Numbered from the stretch's first letter, positions 6,838 through 16,362 are shown. The stretch is DNA of 64,000 nt from Carideicomes alvinocaridis (GCA_005473895.2 SRJI02000012.1:1-64000); one strand, 5' to 3'. The notes: generated by a model from the sequence alone, not told the origin. Numbers and translations: made by a program.

Positions 6838-8509
6838 GAAATTCCGCATCCGGCACGGTGTCGGCGCAGGCAGTGCGGGCGGCACCGGCAGCGCCGCCGG
6901 CTCGGCCGCGCGCGCCGTGACCACGCCCGAGGCGGAAGAGGCGGATGTCGAGGCCCGCACCGAGCCGGCGACGCGGCCCGAGCCCCCGCAGGGCGGGCTG
7001 AGCGGCGACATGGCCTCGGCCCGGCAGGTCAACGCGGAGACCGAGATCGACGCCATCCGGCGCGAGGGCCTGACCGGCCGGCAGCTTCGCATGGCGCGCC
7101 GCGTCGCACAGAAACACGGCCTGCCCGCCACGTCGGATTTCGACGCCATCCGCCTGCTGCGGGCCAAGGGGATCGACCCGTTCCAGCGCACCAACATGCT
7201 GGAGCTGGTGATCAACGACAACGAGGAACCGCCGCGCGAGCCCGGCCGCGAATTGCAGCTCGCCGGCGAACGCATGCCGCAGCGCACGGACCAGAAGCTG
7301 CCGCAGACCGTGCCCGCCGGCCAGCCCCCGGCGGAACCGCAGCCGCGGCAGAACCCGGCGGAACGGCGCGCCGCGGAGATCATGCAGATCCAGCGCGACA
7401 TCTCGCGCCGCCGCCGGAAAAAGCTGATCCTGCTGCTGACGCGGCTCAGCTTCTTCGTGCTGCTGCCGACGGCGCTGGTCGGCTGGTATTTCTACGTCAT
7501 GGCCACCCCCATGTACGCCACCGATACCGAGTTCCTGATCCTCAAGAACGAACAGGCGGGCTCTGCCGTGTCGGGGCTGTTCTCGGGCACGCAATTCGCC
7601 ACGAACCAGGACGCCATCGCGGTGCAGTCCTACCTCGAATCCAAGGACGCGATGCAGCGCCTCGACCGGGACGAAGGCTTCATGGCGCATTTCCAGCAGG
7701 ACTGGATCGACCCGATCCAGCGCCTGTCCGAGGACGCCACGACCGAGGCCGCCTACAGCCTCTACCAGGACAACGTGACCATCGGCTACGACCCGACCGA
7801 GGGCGTGATCCGCATGGAGGTCAGCGCGGCCGATCCCCAGGTCTCGGCCCGGTTCTCGCTGGCGCTGCTGGACTATGCCGAGGAACGCGTGGACGAGCTG
7901 ACGCGCGAGATGCGGACCAACTCGGTCTCCGACGCCGAACGCCAGCTCGAGGCGGCGCAGCAGGAGCGGCGCGAGGCGCAGGAACGGCTCGTGACGCTGC
8001 AGCAGGAGGGGGCGATCCTCGATCCCGAGGGCCGGATCGCCGCACTGCGCAGCCAGATCAACAATGTCGAGCTGCAGATCCAGGAAAAGCAGCTTCAGCT
8101 CCAGGCGCTGCTTGATAACGCGCGGCCCAACCAGGCCAAGGTGGACGGTGCGCGCGGCGACGTGGAGCGGCTCCAGGCGATGCGCGCGCAGATCAACAAC
8201 GAGATGACCAGCGCCACCCAGGGCGAGAATTCCCTCGCGGAGCTGGCGGCGCGCATCCAGCTGGCGCAATCCGACCTCGCCAATACCGACCTGCTGCTGC
8301 AAAGCGCGCTGGACCAGCTGCAATCGGCCCGGCGCGAGGCCAACAGCCAGGCGCGCTATCTCACCACAAGCGTGAAGCCGGTGCCGCCGGACGAGGCGTC
8401 CTACCCGCGCAAGTTCGAGAACACGATCCTCGCCTTCCTGATCTTCTCGGGGGTGTACCTGATGATCTCGCTCACCGCGTCGATCCTGCGGGAACAGGTT
8501 ACGTCCTGA
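6815..8509 (+). CDS. Capsule polysaccharide export co-polymerase/periplasmic adaptor (KpsE/BexC-like)
   Basis: Inner-membrane protein of 564 residues that in this family bridges the ABC transporter and the outer-membrane export channel. Two membrane segments (about residues 206-230, LSFFVLLPTALVGWYFYVM, and 535-555, FLIFSGVYLMISLTASIL) flank a long periplasmic coiled-coil (about 365-510) rich in Gln, Glu and Arg. KpsE proteins are usually near 380 residues. Here there is a cytoplasmic extension of about 200 residues, Pro/Ala/Glu-rich, with one folded-looking motif (EGLTGRQLRMARRVAQKHGL, near 85-105). Start and upstream ATPase stop overlap by 23 bp. The function is clear; the role of the extension is unknown. 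Confidence 0.83.
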   Translation: MTTKPKARKFRIRHGVGAGSAGGTGSAAGSAARAVTTPEAEEADVEARTEPATRPEPPQGGLSGDMASARQVNAETEIDAIRREGLTGRQLRMARRVAQKHGLPATSDFDAIRLLRAKGIDPFQRTNMLELVINDNEEPPREPGRELQLAGERMPQRTDQKLPQTVPAGQPPAEPQPRQNPAERRAAEIMQIQRDISRRRRKKLILLLTRLSFFVLLPTALVGWYFYVMATPMYATDTEFLILKNEQAGSAVSGLFSGTQFATNQDAIAVQSYLESKDAMQRLDRDEGFMAHFQQDWIDPIQRLSEDATTEAAYSLYQDNVTIGYDPTEGVIRMEVSAADPQVSARFSLALLDYAEERVDELTREMRTNSVSDAERQLEAAQQERREAQERLVTLQQEGAILDPEGRIAALRSQINNVELQIQEKQLQLQALLDNARPNQAKVDGARGDVERLQAMRAQINNEMTSATQGENSLAELAARIQLAQSDLANTDLLLQSALDQLQSARREANSQARYLTTSVKPVPPDEASYPRKFENTILAFLIFSGVYLMISLTASILREQVTS

Positions 8510-8542
8510 CCCGCTGCGGCCGGGAGGCGGGGCCCGACGGGC

Positions 8543-9145
8543 TCAGCCCCCGGCCCGCGCCGCCACGCCCTCGGCCCGGCCGCGACGATCGGCGCGCAGC
8601 GAAGCATAGAGGACATGCGTCCGCCAGCGGCCGTTGATCTGCAGGTAGGATTGCGCGACGCCCTCGTACTTGAAGCCGCATTTCTCAAGCAGCGCGCGCG
8701 AGGCGGCGTTTTCCGGCAGGCAGGCGGCCTCGATCCGGCTGAGGTCGAGTTGGCGGTAGGCGTAATGCACCACCGCCTCGATCGTCTCGCGCATGTAGCC
8801 CTGCCGCGCGTGGTTCAGCCCGACCCAGTAGCCCAGCGTTCCCGCCTGGGCCGGGCCGCGCCGGATATTGTCGAGCGTGATCGCCCCCACCAGCACCTCG
8901 TCCTCGCGCCGGATCAGGAACAGCGGATAGGCCGAGCCGCTGTTGATCGACCGCTGCGCCCAGTAGACGCGGTTGGTGAAGGCCCGGCGCGACAGGTGGT
9001 CGTCGGCCCAGGTGGGTTCCCACGGGGTGAGGAAGCCCTCGGATTGAAGGCGCAGCGCGCTCCAGTCGCGGTAGTCGCTGTGGACGGGCGCGCGCAGCGT
9101 GAGCCGCTCGGTCTCTATGCGGACCTTGCGGCGGCCCAGCAGCAT
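8543..9145 (-). CDS. GNAT-family N-acetyltransferase (RimJ/RimL-like)
   Basis: Acetyl-CoA-dependent acetyltransferase of 200 residues, probably acting on a protein N-terminus or a small amine. It starts IETERLTLRAP, the typical beta-1 strand of the RimJ/RimL group. The acetyl-CoA loop shows GYMRETIEAVVHYAYRQLDLSRIEAACLPENAASRALLEKCGF (given here as the span of about residues 115-157), with the family signature N-x-A-S-R-x-L-L-E-K-x-G-F. The ATG at 9145 overlaps the stop of the upstream peptidase gene by one base (TGATG), so it is the last gene of the thrC cluster. The true substrate is unknown; ribosomal S5 acetylation is only one possibility. Confidence 0.85.
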   Translation of the reverse strand: MLLGRRKVRIETERLTLRAPVHSDYRDWSALRLQSEGFLTPWEPTWADDHLSRRAFTNRVYWAQRSINSGSAYPLFLIRREDEVLVGAITLDNIRRGPAQAGTLGYWVGLNHARQGYMRETIEAVVHYAYRQLDLSRIEAACLPENAASRALLEKCGFKYEGVAQSYLQINGRWRTHVLYASLRADRRGRAEGVAARAGG

Positions 9146-10407
9146 CAGGCCGCCCGTCGCCGCTGCAACGCCTCGAGACGCGGCGCTCCCTTGACCGGGC
9201 CGTACAGCGCCATGGCCGCCGGGGCCTCCGATGCCATGCGGGCGGCAAAGGCGCGGACGTCGCCGGTGGTCACCGCGTCGATCCGCTCCACCGCTTCCTC
9301 GACATCCGGCACGCGGCCCCAGATCTGCAGCATCCGCGCCAGCCGTTCGGCCCGGGCCGAGGGGCTTTCGAGCCCCATCAGCAGCCCGGCCTTCATCTGC
9401 GCCCGGGCGCGGGCCACCTCCTCGTCCGTCATGTCGTCGGCGGCGCGCTTCATCTCGTCGATGGTGACCTCGGACAGCTCGCGCAGCTTGTCGGGCGAGG
9501 TGCCGGCATAGACCGTCATCATCCCGGTATCCGAATAGGCCCCCGCCTGCGCGAAGATCGTGTAGCACAGGCCCATCTTCTCGCGCAGCTGCTGGAACAG
9601 ACGGGAGGACATGCCCCCGCCAAGCGCCACGGAATAGACCTGTGCCGTGTGGATCATGGGGTCGGTGTAGTCGGGGCTTTCGAAGGCCAGCGCGATATGC
9701 GCCTGCTCCAGCTTCTTCTGCTTGCGGAACTCGCCGCCGCGGAAGGCCGCCTGCACCGCACCGGCCGCATTGCGCGGCTCCAGGTGGCCGAAGATGCGCT
9801 CCGCCTCGCGGACCAGCGCCTCGTGATCCACGTCGCCGGCCGCCGACAGCACAAGCTGGTCCGGGCCGTAATGCTCGGTCACAAAACCGGCGAGGTCATC
9901 GCGCGAAAAGGCCTGCACCTTCTCGGCGGGGCCGAGGATCGTGCGGCCCAGCGGCTGGTCCGGGTAGGCCTGTTCCTGCAGCCAGTCGAAGATGATGTCG
10001 TCCGGGGTGTCCAGCGCCTGCCCGATCTCGGACAGGATCACCCCGCGCTCCATCTCCAGCTCGCGCGGGTCGAAGACCGGGTTCAGCACGATGTCGGCGA
10101 TCACGTCCAGCGCCAGCGGCACGTCCTGCCCCAGCACCCGGGCGTAATAGGCCGTCACCTCGCGCGAGGTATAGGCATTGATGTAGCCGCCCACGTCCTC
10201 GATGGCCTCGGCGATCTGCAGCGCCGAGCGCCGCGCGGTCCCCTTGAAGGCCATGTGTTCGAGGAAATGCGCGATGCCGTTCTGTTCGGGACGCTCATGT
10301 CGTCCGCCCGCCAGGACCCAGAGCCCGATGGCGGCAGATTGCAGCGCGGGCATGCGCTCGGTGACGATGCGCAACCCGTTGGACAACGTATGCAGTTCTA
10401 CGGTCAC
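9145..10407 (-). CDS. M16-family zinc peptidase (processing-peptidase-like)
   Basis: Zinc metallopeptidase of 420 residues, close to the mitochondrial processing peptidase beta subunit in length and motifs. The inverted zinc motif HFLEH (near residue 47) is followed by FKGT and, about 70 residues on, by ERGVILSEI, which supplies the third ligand Glu. The C-terminal half has the GGGMSSRLFQQLREKMGLCY segment of the second domain. It starts with GTG at 10407, overlapping the thrC TGA (GTGA), which indicates translational coupling. There is no signal peptide, so it is probably cytoplasmic. In Rhodobacterales this gene commonly follows thrC. Its natural substrates are not known. Confidence 0.9.
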   Translation of the reverse strand: MTVELHTLSNGLRIVTERMPALQSAAIGLWVLAGGRHERPEQNGIAHFLEHMAFKGTARRSALQIAEAIEDVGGYINAYTSREVTAYYARVLGQDVPLALDVIADIVLNPVFDPRELEMERGVILSEIGQALDTPDDIIFDWLQEQAYPDQPLGRTILGPAEKVQAFSRDDLAGFVTEHYGPDQLVLSAAGDVDHEALVREAERIFGHLEPRNAAGAVQAAFRGGEFRKQKKLEQAHIALAFESPDYTDPMIHTAQVYSVALGGGMSSRLFQQLREKMGLCYTIFAQAGAYSDTGMMTVYAGTSPDKLRELSEVTIDEMKRAADDMTDEEVARARAQMKAGLLMGLESPSARAERLARMLQIWGRVPDVEEAVERIDAVTTGDVRAFAARMASEAPAAMALYGPVKGAPRLEALQRRRAA

Positions 10408-11792
10408 TTGTGCCTTTGATCCCTGATGAGTGTTTCCAGCGCGCCCAGGTCGTTCTCAACCCGGGTGACGCGTTCCGGCAGGTCATACAGGCTGGCCATG
10501 CGCTCCGGCAAGGGGGGGCGCTCGCCGCTGGCCCGTTCCACCGCGTCGGGGAACTTGGCCGGGTGGGCGGTGGCCAGCGTGATCATCGGGGTGGCCCCGA
10601 GGTGATCCGCCGCGACCCGCGCGCCCACCGCGGAATGCGGGCACAGCAGCTCTCCGGTCTCGTCGCGGAACTGCCGGATGGCGGCGAGGGTCTCCTCCTC
10701 GCTGACGCGGCCCGAAAGGAACGTCTCGCGCAGGCGCTGCAGCGCGCCCTGGCTGACGGTGAACCCGCCCTGCCCCTTCAGCTCGTCCATCAGCTGGGCC
10801 ACGGCGGCACCGTCCCGGTCGTAGACCTCGAACAGCGCCCGCTCGAAGTTGGAGCTGACCTGGATATCCATCGACGGGCTGATCGACGGCGAGACCTCGC
10901 TGGTGCGATATTCGCCCGTGGTCAGGCAGCGGTGCAGGATGTCGTTCTGGTTGGTGGCCACCACCAGCTTGTCGATGGGCAGCCCCATGCGCCGCGCGAT
11001 GTAGCCCGCGAAGATGTCGCCGAAATTGCCGGTGGGCACGGTGAAGCTCACCTCGCGATGCGGCGCGCCCAGAGCCACGGCGGAGGTGAAGTAATAGACG
11101 ACCTGCGCCAGCACCCGCGCCCAGTTGATGGAGTTCACGCCCGCCAGCCGCACCTCGTCGCGGAAGGCGAAGTCGTTGAACATGTCCTTCAGCCGCGCCT
11201 GGCAATCGTCGAAATGCCCGTCGAGCGCGAGGGCATGGACATTGTCCTCGGCCGGCGTGGTCATCTGGCGGCGCTGCACCTCGCTGACCCGGCCATGCGG
11301 GAAGAGGATGAAGACATCGACCGCGTCCAGCCCCTTGAACGCTTCGATCGCGGCGCTGCCAGTATCGCCCGACGTGGCGCCGACGATGGTCACCCGTTCG
11401 CCCCGCTTCTTCAGCTCGTGCTGGAAAAGCTGGCCGATGAGCTGCATGGCGAAGTCCTTGAAGGCCAGGGTCGGCCCGTGGAACAGCTCCAGCAGGAAGT
11501 GGTTGGGTGCCAGCTGCTTGAGCGGCGCGCGCGCGACATGGCCGAAGCCCGCATAGGCCCGCGCGATGATCTCGCGGAACTCGTCGTCGGTGAAGGTGTC
11601 GGCGACGAAGGGGCGCATCACGCGGAACGCCGCCTCCTCGTAGGACAGGCCCGCCAGCGCGGCGATGTCGCCATGGCTCATCTGCGGAATGGTCTCGGGC
11701 ACGTAAAGCCCGCCATCCCGCGCGAGGCCGGTCAGCATGGTCTCGTCGAAGCCGAGCGAGGGGGCCTTGCCCCGGGTGGAGACGTATTTCAT
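10404..11792 (-). CDS. thrC: Threonine synthase
   Basis: PLP enzyme converting O-phospho-L-homoserine to L-threonine, the last step of threonine biosynthesis. It has 462 residues. The PLP lysine lies in HGPTLAFKDFAMQ (near residue 110), GATSGDTGSAAIEAF is the phosphate-binding loop, and PTGNFGDIFAGY is the second conserved loop. The ATG at 11792 is preferred over an in-frame ATG 18 bp upstream because GAAGGA stands 6 nt before it and the product then begins MKYVSTRG, as usual for the family. It overlaps the end of the SURF1 gene by 4 nt and is read together with the downstream peptidase. Confidence 0.96.
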   Translation of the reverse strand: MKYVSTRGKAPSLGFDETMLTGLARDGGLYVPETIPQMSHGDIAALAGLSYEEAAFRVMRPFVADTFTDDEFREIIARAYAGFGHVARAPLKQLAPNHFLLELFHGPTLAFKDFAMQLIGQLFQHELKKRGERVTIVGATSGDTGSAAIEAFKGLDAVDVFILFPHGRVSEVQRRQMTTPAEDNVHALALDGHFDDCQARLKDMFNDFAFRDEVRLAGVNSINWARVLAQVVYYFTSAVALGAPHREVSFTVPTGNFGDIFAGYIARRMGLPIDKLVVATNQNDILHRCLTTGEYRTSEVSPSISPSMDIQVSSNFERALFEVYDRDGAAVAQLMDELKGQGGFTVSQGALQRLRETFLSGRVSEEETLAAIRQFRDETGELLCPHSAVGARVAADHLGATPMITLATAHPAKFPDAVERASGERPPLPERMASLYDLPERVTRVENDLGALETLIRDQRHK

Positions 11793-12475
11793 GCCCTGTC
11801 CTTCAGCCATTGGCGGCGGATGTAATAACCGGTCATTCCCAGCCAGACCAGTGCCAGCGAGAACCAGGTGATCGCATATTGCAGGTGGTCGTTGGGGATG
11901 CCCTGCGTGCCCACCGGCAGCGGCACCAGCGCGGGCGGGTTGGCCGGCAGGTCACGCGCCACCACCAGCACCGGCTCGGTCCCCAGGGCGTCGGCCATCA
12001 CTGGCACGTCGCGGGCGAACCAGATGTTGCGCTCGCGGTCCGGCGCGGGGGTCGAGGACGAGGTCTCGTCCGGCCAGTGCAGGTTGCCGGTGACGGTGAC
12101 GCCGCTCTCGGTGCCGGGGGTGTAGGCGTCGCCCTCGGGGAGCGGGATGAAGCCGCGGTCGACCATGATCCGGCGGCCGCTTTCCGTCTCGAAGCCTTCG
12201 ACGATGCGGTAGCCCGCGCCGGTCGTCTTGCGGCTGGCGAGGAAGCGCAGTGCCTGCCCGGTGAAGCGGCCCGAGGTGGTGACCGGCTGGTACTTGTCGG
12301 CCTCCGGATCGGGCGCCTCGGGCAGCGCCACGGGCGTGTCGCCGATGCGCGCCTCGATCTCGGCCAGGATGCCCTCTTTCCAGGCGAGCCGCTGGACCTG
12401 CCAGACGCCCAGCGACACGAGGATCGCCGCGCCCGCGAGGCCGAAGAGAAGGGGAAGGAAGAGTCGCCGCAGCAT
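11789..12475 (-). CDS. SURF1-family cytochrome oxidase assembly protein
   Basis: Assembly factor for haem a insertion into subunit I of aa3-type cytochrome c oxidase. It has 228 residues, with one membrane helix at each end (residues 3-24, and LQYAITWFSLALVWLGMTGYY near 195-215) around a periplasmic domain, the SURF1 topology. The conserved GRF, GY.IVEGF and DRGFIPL segments are present. The ATG at 12475 is chosen because the hydrophobic helix begins there; the open frame further upstream runs through a terminator. It lies downstream of ctaE across that terminator, and its stop overlaps the start of thrC. Confidence 0.9.
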   Translation of the reverse strand: MLRRLFLPLLFGLAGAAILVSLGVWQVQRLAWKEGILAEIEARIGDTPVALPEAPDPEADKYQPVTTSGRFTGQALRFLASRKTTGAGYRIVEGFETESGRRIMVDRGFIPLPEGDAYTPGTESGVTVTGNLHWPDETSSSTPAPDRERNIWFARDVPVMADALGTEPVLVVARDLPANPPALVPLPVGTQGIPNDHLQYAITWFSLALVWLGMTGYYIRRQWLKDRA

Positions 12476-12560
12476 GGCTCCGTGTTTCCCCTGCCCCGCC
12501 GGAATGTGCAAGTGGCGCCTGTGCCGCAGCCCTCGCCAACACCCCCGGGGGCGCAAAGAA

Positions 12561-12589
12561 AAACCGCCGGGCACGGGGCCCGGCGGTTT
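12561..12589 (-). terminator. Rho-independent terminator after ctaE
   Basis: A perfect 12-bp stem, AAACCGCCGGGC at 12561-12572 and its complement at 12578-12589, with a 5-nt loop. On the minus strand it is followed by a T-rich run (complement of 12552-12565). It sits 27 bp after the ctaE stop and would limit read-through into the SURF1-thrC genes. Confidence 0.85.
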
Positions 12590-12615
12590 GCAAAATTCTC
12601 GCGAAGGACCCGGAC

Positions 12616-13416
12616 TCAGCCGCCCCAGATGTAGACCGCGGCGAAGAGGAACAGCCACACCACGTCGACGAAGTGCCAGTACCAGGCCGCCGCCTCGAAG
12701 CCGACATGCTTCTCCGGGGTGAACTGGCCGGCCAGCACCCGCATCAGGCAGACGAAGAGGAAGATCGTCCCGATGATCACGTGCGCGCCGTGGAAGCCGG
12801 TCGCCATGAAGAAGTTGGCGCCGTAGATGTTGCCCGAGAAGCCGAAGGCGGCGTGGGAATATTCATAGGCCTGGAAGAAGGTGAAGAGCATCCCCAGCAC
12901 GATGGCGATGATCAGGCCCCATTTCATGTCGTCCCGCTTGTTGCCATGGACCAGCGCGTGGTGCGCCCAGGTCGCGGCACAGCCCGAGCAGAGCAGGATC
13001 AGCGTGTTGATCAGCGGCAGGTGCCAGGGGTCGAAGGTCTCGATCCCGGCGGGGGGCCAGATGCCGTCCTCGGCCGGGGAGTTCGGGCCCATCGGGTAGA
13101 TGGCGTGTTTGAAGAAGGACCAGAACCAAGCGAAGAAGAACATCACCTCGGACATGATGAACAGGATGAAGCCGTAGCGCAGCCCGATATTCACCACCGG
13201 GGTGTGATCGCCGGCCTTCGATTCGGACACCACCTCGCCCCACCAGCCGGCCATGGTGTAGAGCACGCCGACAAAGCCGATGAGGAACATCCACGGCCCG
13301 CTGTCGTGCATCCACAGCACGCCACCGAAGAGCATGATGAAAGCCGCCACGGCACCGACCAGCGGATACACCGAGGGCGGCAGGATGTGATAGTCGTGGT
13401 TCTTGACATGCGCCAT
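12616..13416 (-). CDS. ctaE: Cytochrome c oxidase subunit III
   Basis: Core membrane subunit of the aa3-type terminal oxidase, supporting proton uptake into subunit I. It has 266 residues and seven predicted helices, the full length for bacterial subunit III. Family motifs include [13 protein letters not shown] at the N-terminus, [16 protein letters not shown], the WPP segment (GIWPPAGI), HGAHVIIGT, and the closing [14 protein letters not shown]. It is the last gene of the ctaC-ctaB-orf2-ctaG-ctaE group and ends at a clear terminator. Subunit I (ctaD) is not in the window, which is normal in Paracoccus and Rhodobacter. Confidence 0.97.
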   Translation of the reverse strand: MAHVKNHDYHILPPSVYPLVGAVAAFIMLFGGVLWMHDSGPWMFLIGFVGVLYTMAGWWGEVVSESKAGDHTPVVNIGLRYGFILFIMSEVMFFFAWFWSFFKHAIYPMGPNSPAEDGIWPPAGIETFDPWHLPLINTLILLCSGCAATWAHHALVHGNKRDDMKWGLIIAIVLGMLFTFFQAYEYSHAAFGFSGNIYGANFFMATGFHGAHVIIGTIFLFVCLMRVLAGQFTPEKHVGFEAAAWYWHFVDVVWLFLFAAVYIWGG

Positions 13417-13442
13417 GGGTTTTGTCCCTCGTCTTCCTGGCC

Positions 13443-14021
13443 TTAGTTCACGCTGTTTTCGTCATTTTCGCCGTCCGCCGCAAGGCTTGCGGTGTCTTCC
13501 GGCAGCTCGATCTCGTGGAAAGTGTAGCCCAACGTGATCGAATGGATGTACTTGCCCTCGCTGTCGTCGACGATCGCGGGGTCCACGTAGAAGTTCACCG
13601 GCATCTGCACGCGTTCGCCGGGCTGCAGCACCTGCTCGGTAAAGCAGAAGCACTGCACCTTTATGAAGAATCCGCCGGCCTGGTAGGGCACGACATTGTA
13701 GCTTGCCTGCCCGGCGATGGGCCGGTCGGTGGGATTGTAGGCCTCGAAGAAGGCCAGCGCGTCCTCACCGATGCGCACCGTCATCTCGCGCTGCACCGGC
13801 TTGAATTCCCACGGCATGTCGCGGTCCTTGGAGGCGTCGAAGCGGACGGTGATGGTCTCGTCCAGCACTTCGCTCTCGTTCGAGGCGGCGACACCGGTCA
13901 CTCCGCCAAAGCCGGTCACCCGGCAGAACAGGTTGTAGAGCGGCACGGCCGCCCAGGCGAGCGCGCCCATCACCACCACCACGCCCACCAGGGCAAAGAC
14001 GGTCTTCTGAGGTCCCTTCAT
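13443..14021 (-). CDS. ctaG: Cytochrome c oxidase copper-delivery protein CtaG/Cox11
   Basis: Inner-membrane copper chaperone that supplies the CuB site of subunit I. It has 192 residues, an N-terminal anchor (residues 7-28) and a periplasmic Ig-like domain. The copper-binding CFCF motif stands in [10 protein letters not shown] (about residues 121-130), and [12 protein letters not shown] after the anchor carries the third conserved Cys. The start ATG overlaps the stop of the small upstream membrane-protein gene by 4 nt (ATGA). Acts with the oxidase genes on both sides. Confidence 0.96.
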   Translation of the reverse strand: MKGPQKTVFALVGVVVVMGALAWAAVPLYNLFCRVTGFGGVTGVAASNESEVLDETITVRFDASKDRDMPWEFKPVQREMTVRIGEDALAFFEAYNPTDRPIAGQASYNVVPYQAGGFFIKVQCFCFTEQVLQPGERVQMPVNFYVDPAIVDDSEGKYIHSITLGYTFHEIELPEDTASLAADGENDENSVN

Positions 14022-14212
14022 TCCGATCCCTTCGGCAAGTGTTGCGTTTCCGCCGCCGTTCGGCCTTGCACCGCGCGTTCGAAATCGCCCCGCGTCACCT
14101 TGACGACGGTCAGGCCGAAGATGACGAAGATGAAGGCGCCCAGCACCAGCCCCAGGCCGAGATTGCGGCCGAAGCGACGCTTGTGCAGTTCGTGGGTGGG
14201 CTGCAGGTTCAT
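14018..14212 (-). CDS. Small one-helix membrane protein of the cta operon (Paracoccus orf2-like)
   Basis: A 64-residue protein with a basic N-terminus (HKRRFGRN) and one membrane helix (LGLGLVLGAFIFVIFGLTVV, about residues 19-38). It overlaps both neighbours: its ATG shares bases with the ctaB TGA, and its own TGA overlaps the ctaG ATG (ATGA both times). A short open frame, orf2, is known at this position in the Paracoccus denitrificans operon. The overlaps imply it is made in step with the assembly factors. A structural or assembly role in the oxidase is inferred only. Confidence 0.85.
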   Translation of the reverse strand: MNLQPTHELHKRRFGRNLGLGLVLGAFIFVIFGLTVVKVTRGDFERAVQGRTAAETQHLPKGSE

Positions 14213-15168
14213 CCCCAGCCTCCCAGCGACAGGCCCAGCCGGTCGATCCCCGCCTCGGCCAGGATCGCGCCGAAATGCAGGAAGAGATAGATCAGCGACA
14301 GCTTGAAGAACCGCCGCTCCACCGCGTGGCTGTCGGCGTCGCAGGCCGCGTCGTCGCGGCGCCAGATCGTCCAGGCGCCCTTGAGGAACAGGGCGTTCAG
14401 CACCACGGCCACGGCCAGGTAGACCGGTCCGCCGATGGCGGTGAAGCCGATGGCGACGGTGAACACGGCCAGCAGCACGGTGTAGGCGAGGATCTGGAAC
14501 CGGGTGGCGCGGCGGCCATGGGTCACGGTCAGCATCGGCACGCCGGCATCGTCGTAGTCGGATTTCATGAACAGGGCGAGCGCCCAGAAATGCGGCGGCG
14601 TCCAGAGGAAGGTGATGCAGAACATCAGCACCGATTCCACCGAGATGCCGCCGGTGGCGACGGCCCAGCCGATCATCGGGGGGAAGGCCCCGGCGGCGCC
14701 GCCGATGACGATGTTCTGCGGCGTCCAGCGTTTCAGCCACATGGTGTAGATCACCACGTAGAAGAAGATGGTGAAGGCCAGCAGCCCCGCCGCCACGAGG
14801 TTGGAGGCCAGGCCCAGCATCACCACGGCGAAAACCGACAGCGTCAGCCCCAGCGCCTTGGCTTCGTCCGGCGTGACCCGGCCCGCCGGGATCGGCCGGC
14901 CCTTGGTGCGGCGCATCACCTTGTCGATATCGGCGTCCCACCACATGTTGAGCGCGCCCGAGGCGCCGCCGCCCACCGCGATGAAGAGCAGGGCCGCGAA
15001 GCCGATCATCGGATGCACCGGCACCGGCGCGGCCAGCAGGCCCACCAGCGCGGTGAAGACCACCAGGGTCATCACCCGCGGCTTGAGCAGCGCGAAGTAA
15101 TCGCCGAAGCCGGCCTCCTGGTCCGGAGCGCCTGCCTGCACATTCGTGTTGGTCGTCGCGTCGGTCAT
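14209..15168 (-). CDS. ctaB: Protohaem IX farnesyltransferase (haem O synthase)
   Basis: Integral membrane prenyltransferase that adds a farnesyl group to haem b to make haem o, the precursor of haem a for the oxidase. It has 319 residues and 8-9 predicted helices. The first Asp-rich substrate motif is NMWWDADIDKVMRRTKGRP (near residues 74-92). YTMWLKRWTPQNIVIGGAAG and the second Asp region (SDYDDAG) are also present. It ends in a 4-nt overlap with orf2 and follows ctaC after a 163-bp gap in which I see no clear terminator. Confidence 0.96.
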   Translation of the reverse strand: MTDATTNTNVQAGAPDQEAGFGDYFALLKPRVMTLVVFTALVGLLAAPVPVHPMIGFAALLFIAVGGGASGALNMWWDADIDKVMRRTKGRPIPAGRVTPDEAKALGLTLSVFAVVMLGLASNLVAAGLLAFTIFFYVVIYTMWLKRWTPQNIVIGGAAGAFPPMIGWAVATGGISVESVLMFCITFLWTPPHFWALALFMKSDYDDAGVPMLTVTHGRRATRFQILAYTVLLAVFTVAIGFTAIGGPVYLAVAVVLNALFLKGAWTIWRRDDAACDADSHAVERRFFKLSLIYLFLHFGAILAEAGIDRLGLSLGGWG

Positions 15169-15331
15169 GTCATTCGTCGTCCGGATGGCACCGGCCGGTC
15201 AGGGCCCTGCCAGATTGGCCTCCGTCGCGCCGGTGGAGCGGCGGGAGGTCGCCCTGCACCTCGTGCTGAACACGCGGGCAGCGGCTTGCGGTCGGATCGC
15301 GCGCCGCCCGTCGCGGCGCGCGAAAGAGGTC

Positions 15332-16225
15332 TTACTCGGCCGAGGCCACGTCGTAGCCGCGGGGCGTGCCGGCATATTCCTCGATCATCCGGTCGAGCCA
15401 GGCGTCATAGACTTCCTGGCTGACCACCTTGACGGTGATCGGCATGTAGGCGTGGTCCTTGCCGCAGAGTTCCGAGCACTGGCCGAAATAGACGCCTTCG
15501 CGCTCCGGCGTGAACCACAGCTGGGCGATGCGGCCCGGCACGGCGTCCTGCTTCACCCCGAAGGCCGGGATGGTCCAGGAGTGGATGACGTCCGAACCGG
15601 TCACGTCCATGACCACGGTCTTGCCCACGGGCAGAACCACCGCCTGGTCGGTCGCCAGCAGGAACTCGTCGCGGCTGTAGCCGGCCTCCTCGAGCTGGGC
15701 CACCACCTCGTCGGTGAGCTGGTAGTTCCCGCCGGTCGCTGGCTGGCCGATCATGTAGCTGTCGAAGGAGAACTCGTTGTCCGTGTACTCGTAGCTCCAG
15801 AACCACTGCGAGCCGGTGACCTTGATGTGGATGTCGCCCGGCGGGATTTCCTGCTGCTTGAACAGCACCGGCAGGGAGAAGGCGCCGATGAAGACGAGAA
15901 TCACGATCGGGATGACCGTCCACGCCACTTCCACCGGGGTGTTGTGGGTGAATTTCGAGGGAACCGCGTGGGCCCGGCGGTTGTAGCGCAGGATCACGAA
16001 TGCCAGCAGCGCCGTCACCAGGATCACGATGGCGGTGATGATCACCAGGATCATCCCGTCCAGCCAGTGCAGGTCACGGGCCAGCTCGGTGCCCGCGGGC
16101 TGGAATCCCATGGCGCCGTCGAGTGGCTTGCCCACCACCTCGAGCCCGTCGAGCCCGTCCTGGGCCCAGGCGGGAAGCGCGGTAAGGGCCGCCAGCAGGC
16201 CCGCGAACATGGATTTGAGTCGCAT
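15332..16225 (-). CDS. ctaC: Cytochrome c oxidase subunit II (CuA)
   Basis: Periplasmic CuA-bearing subunit that takes electrons from cytochrome c. It has 297 residues, with a cleavable signal peptide (ending PAWA-QDG, about residue 21), two membrane helices (about 58-82 and 100-120), and a cupredoxin domain. The CuA ligands are in [11 protein letters not shown] and [12 protein letters not shown] (Cys250, Cys254). The aromatic electron-entry patch SQWFWSYEY is intact. First gene of the cta cluster; the 201-bp region upstream carries an FNR-type site and diverges from tldD. Confidence 0.97.
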   Translation of the reverse strand: MRLKSMFAGLLAALTALPAWAQDGLDGLEVVGKPLDGAMGFQPAGTELARDLHWLDGMILVIITAIVILVTALLAFVILRYNRRAHAVPSKFTHNTPVEVAWTVIPIVILVFIGAFSLPVLFKQQEIPPGDIHIKVTGSQWFWSYEYTDNEFSFDSYMIGQPATGGNYQLTDEVVAQLEEAGYSRDEFLLATDQAVVLPVGKTVVMDVTGSDVIHSWTIPAFGVKQDAVPGRIAQLWFTPEREGVYFGQCSELCGKDHAYMPITVKVVSQEVYDAWLDRMIEEYAGTPRGYDVASAE

Positions 16226-16362
16226 TTCTCACCCTCGGTTGAGTGTCGTCTTCGTCTTGTTATTGCGGCCGTCTGCCGCCCGATCCGGCCCGTCACGGCC
16301 TGTGCGGGCAGCACGCCCGTTGTTTTCACTGCCGCTAAAAACCATATATCGCGGGTCAGATA

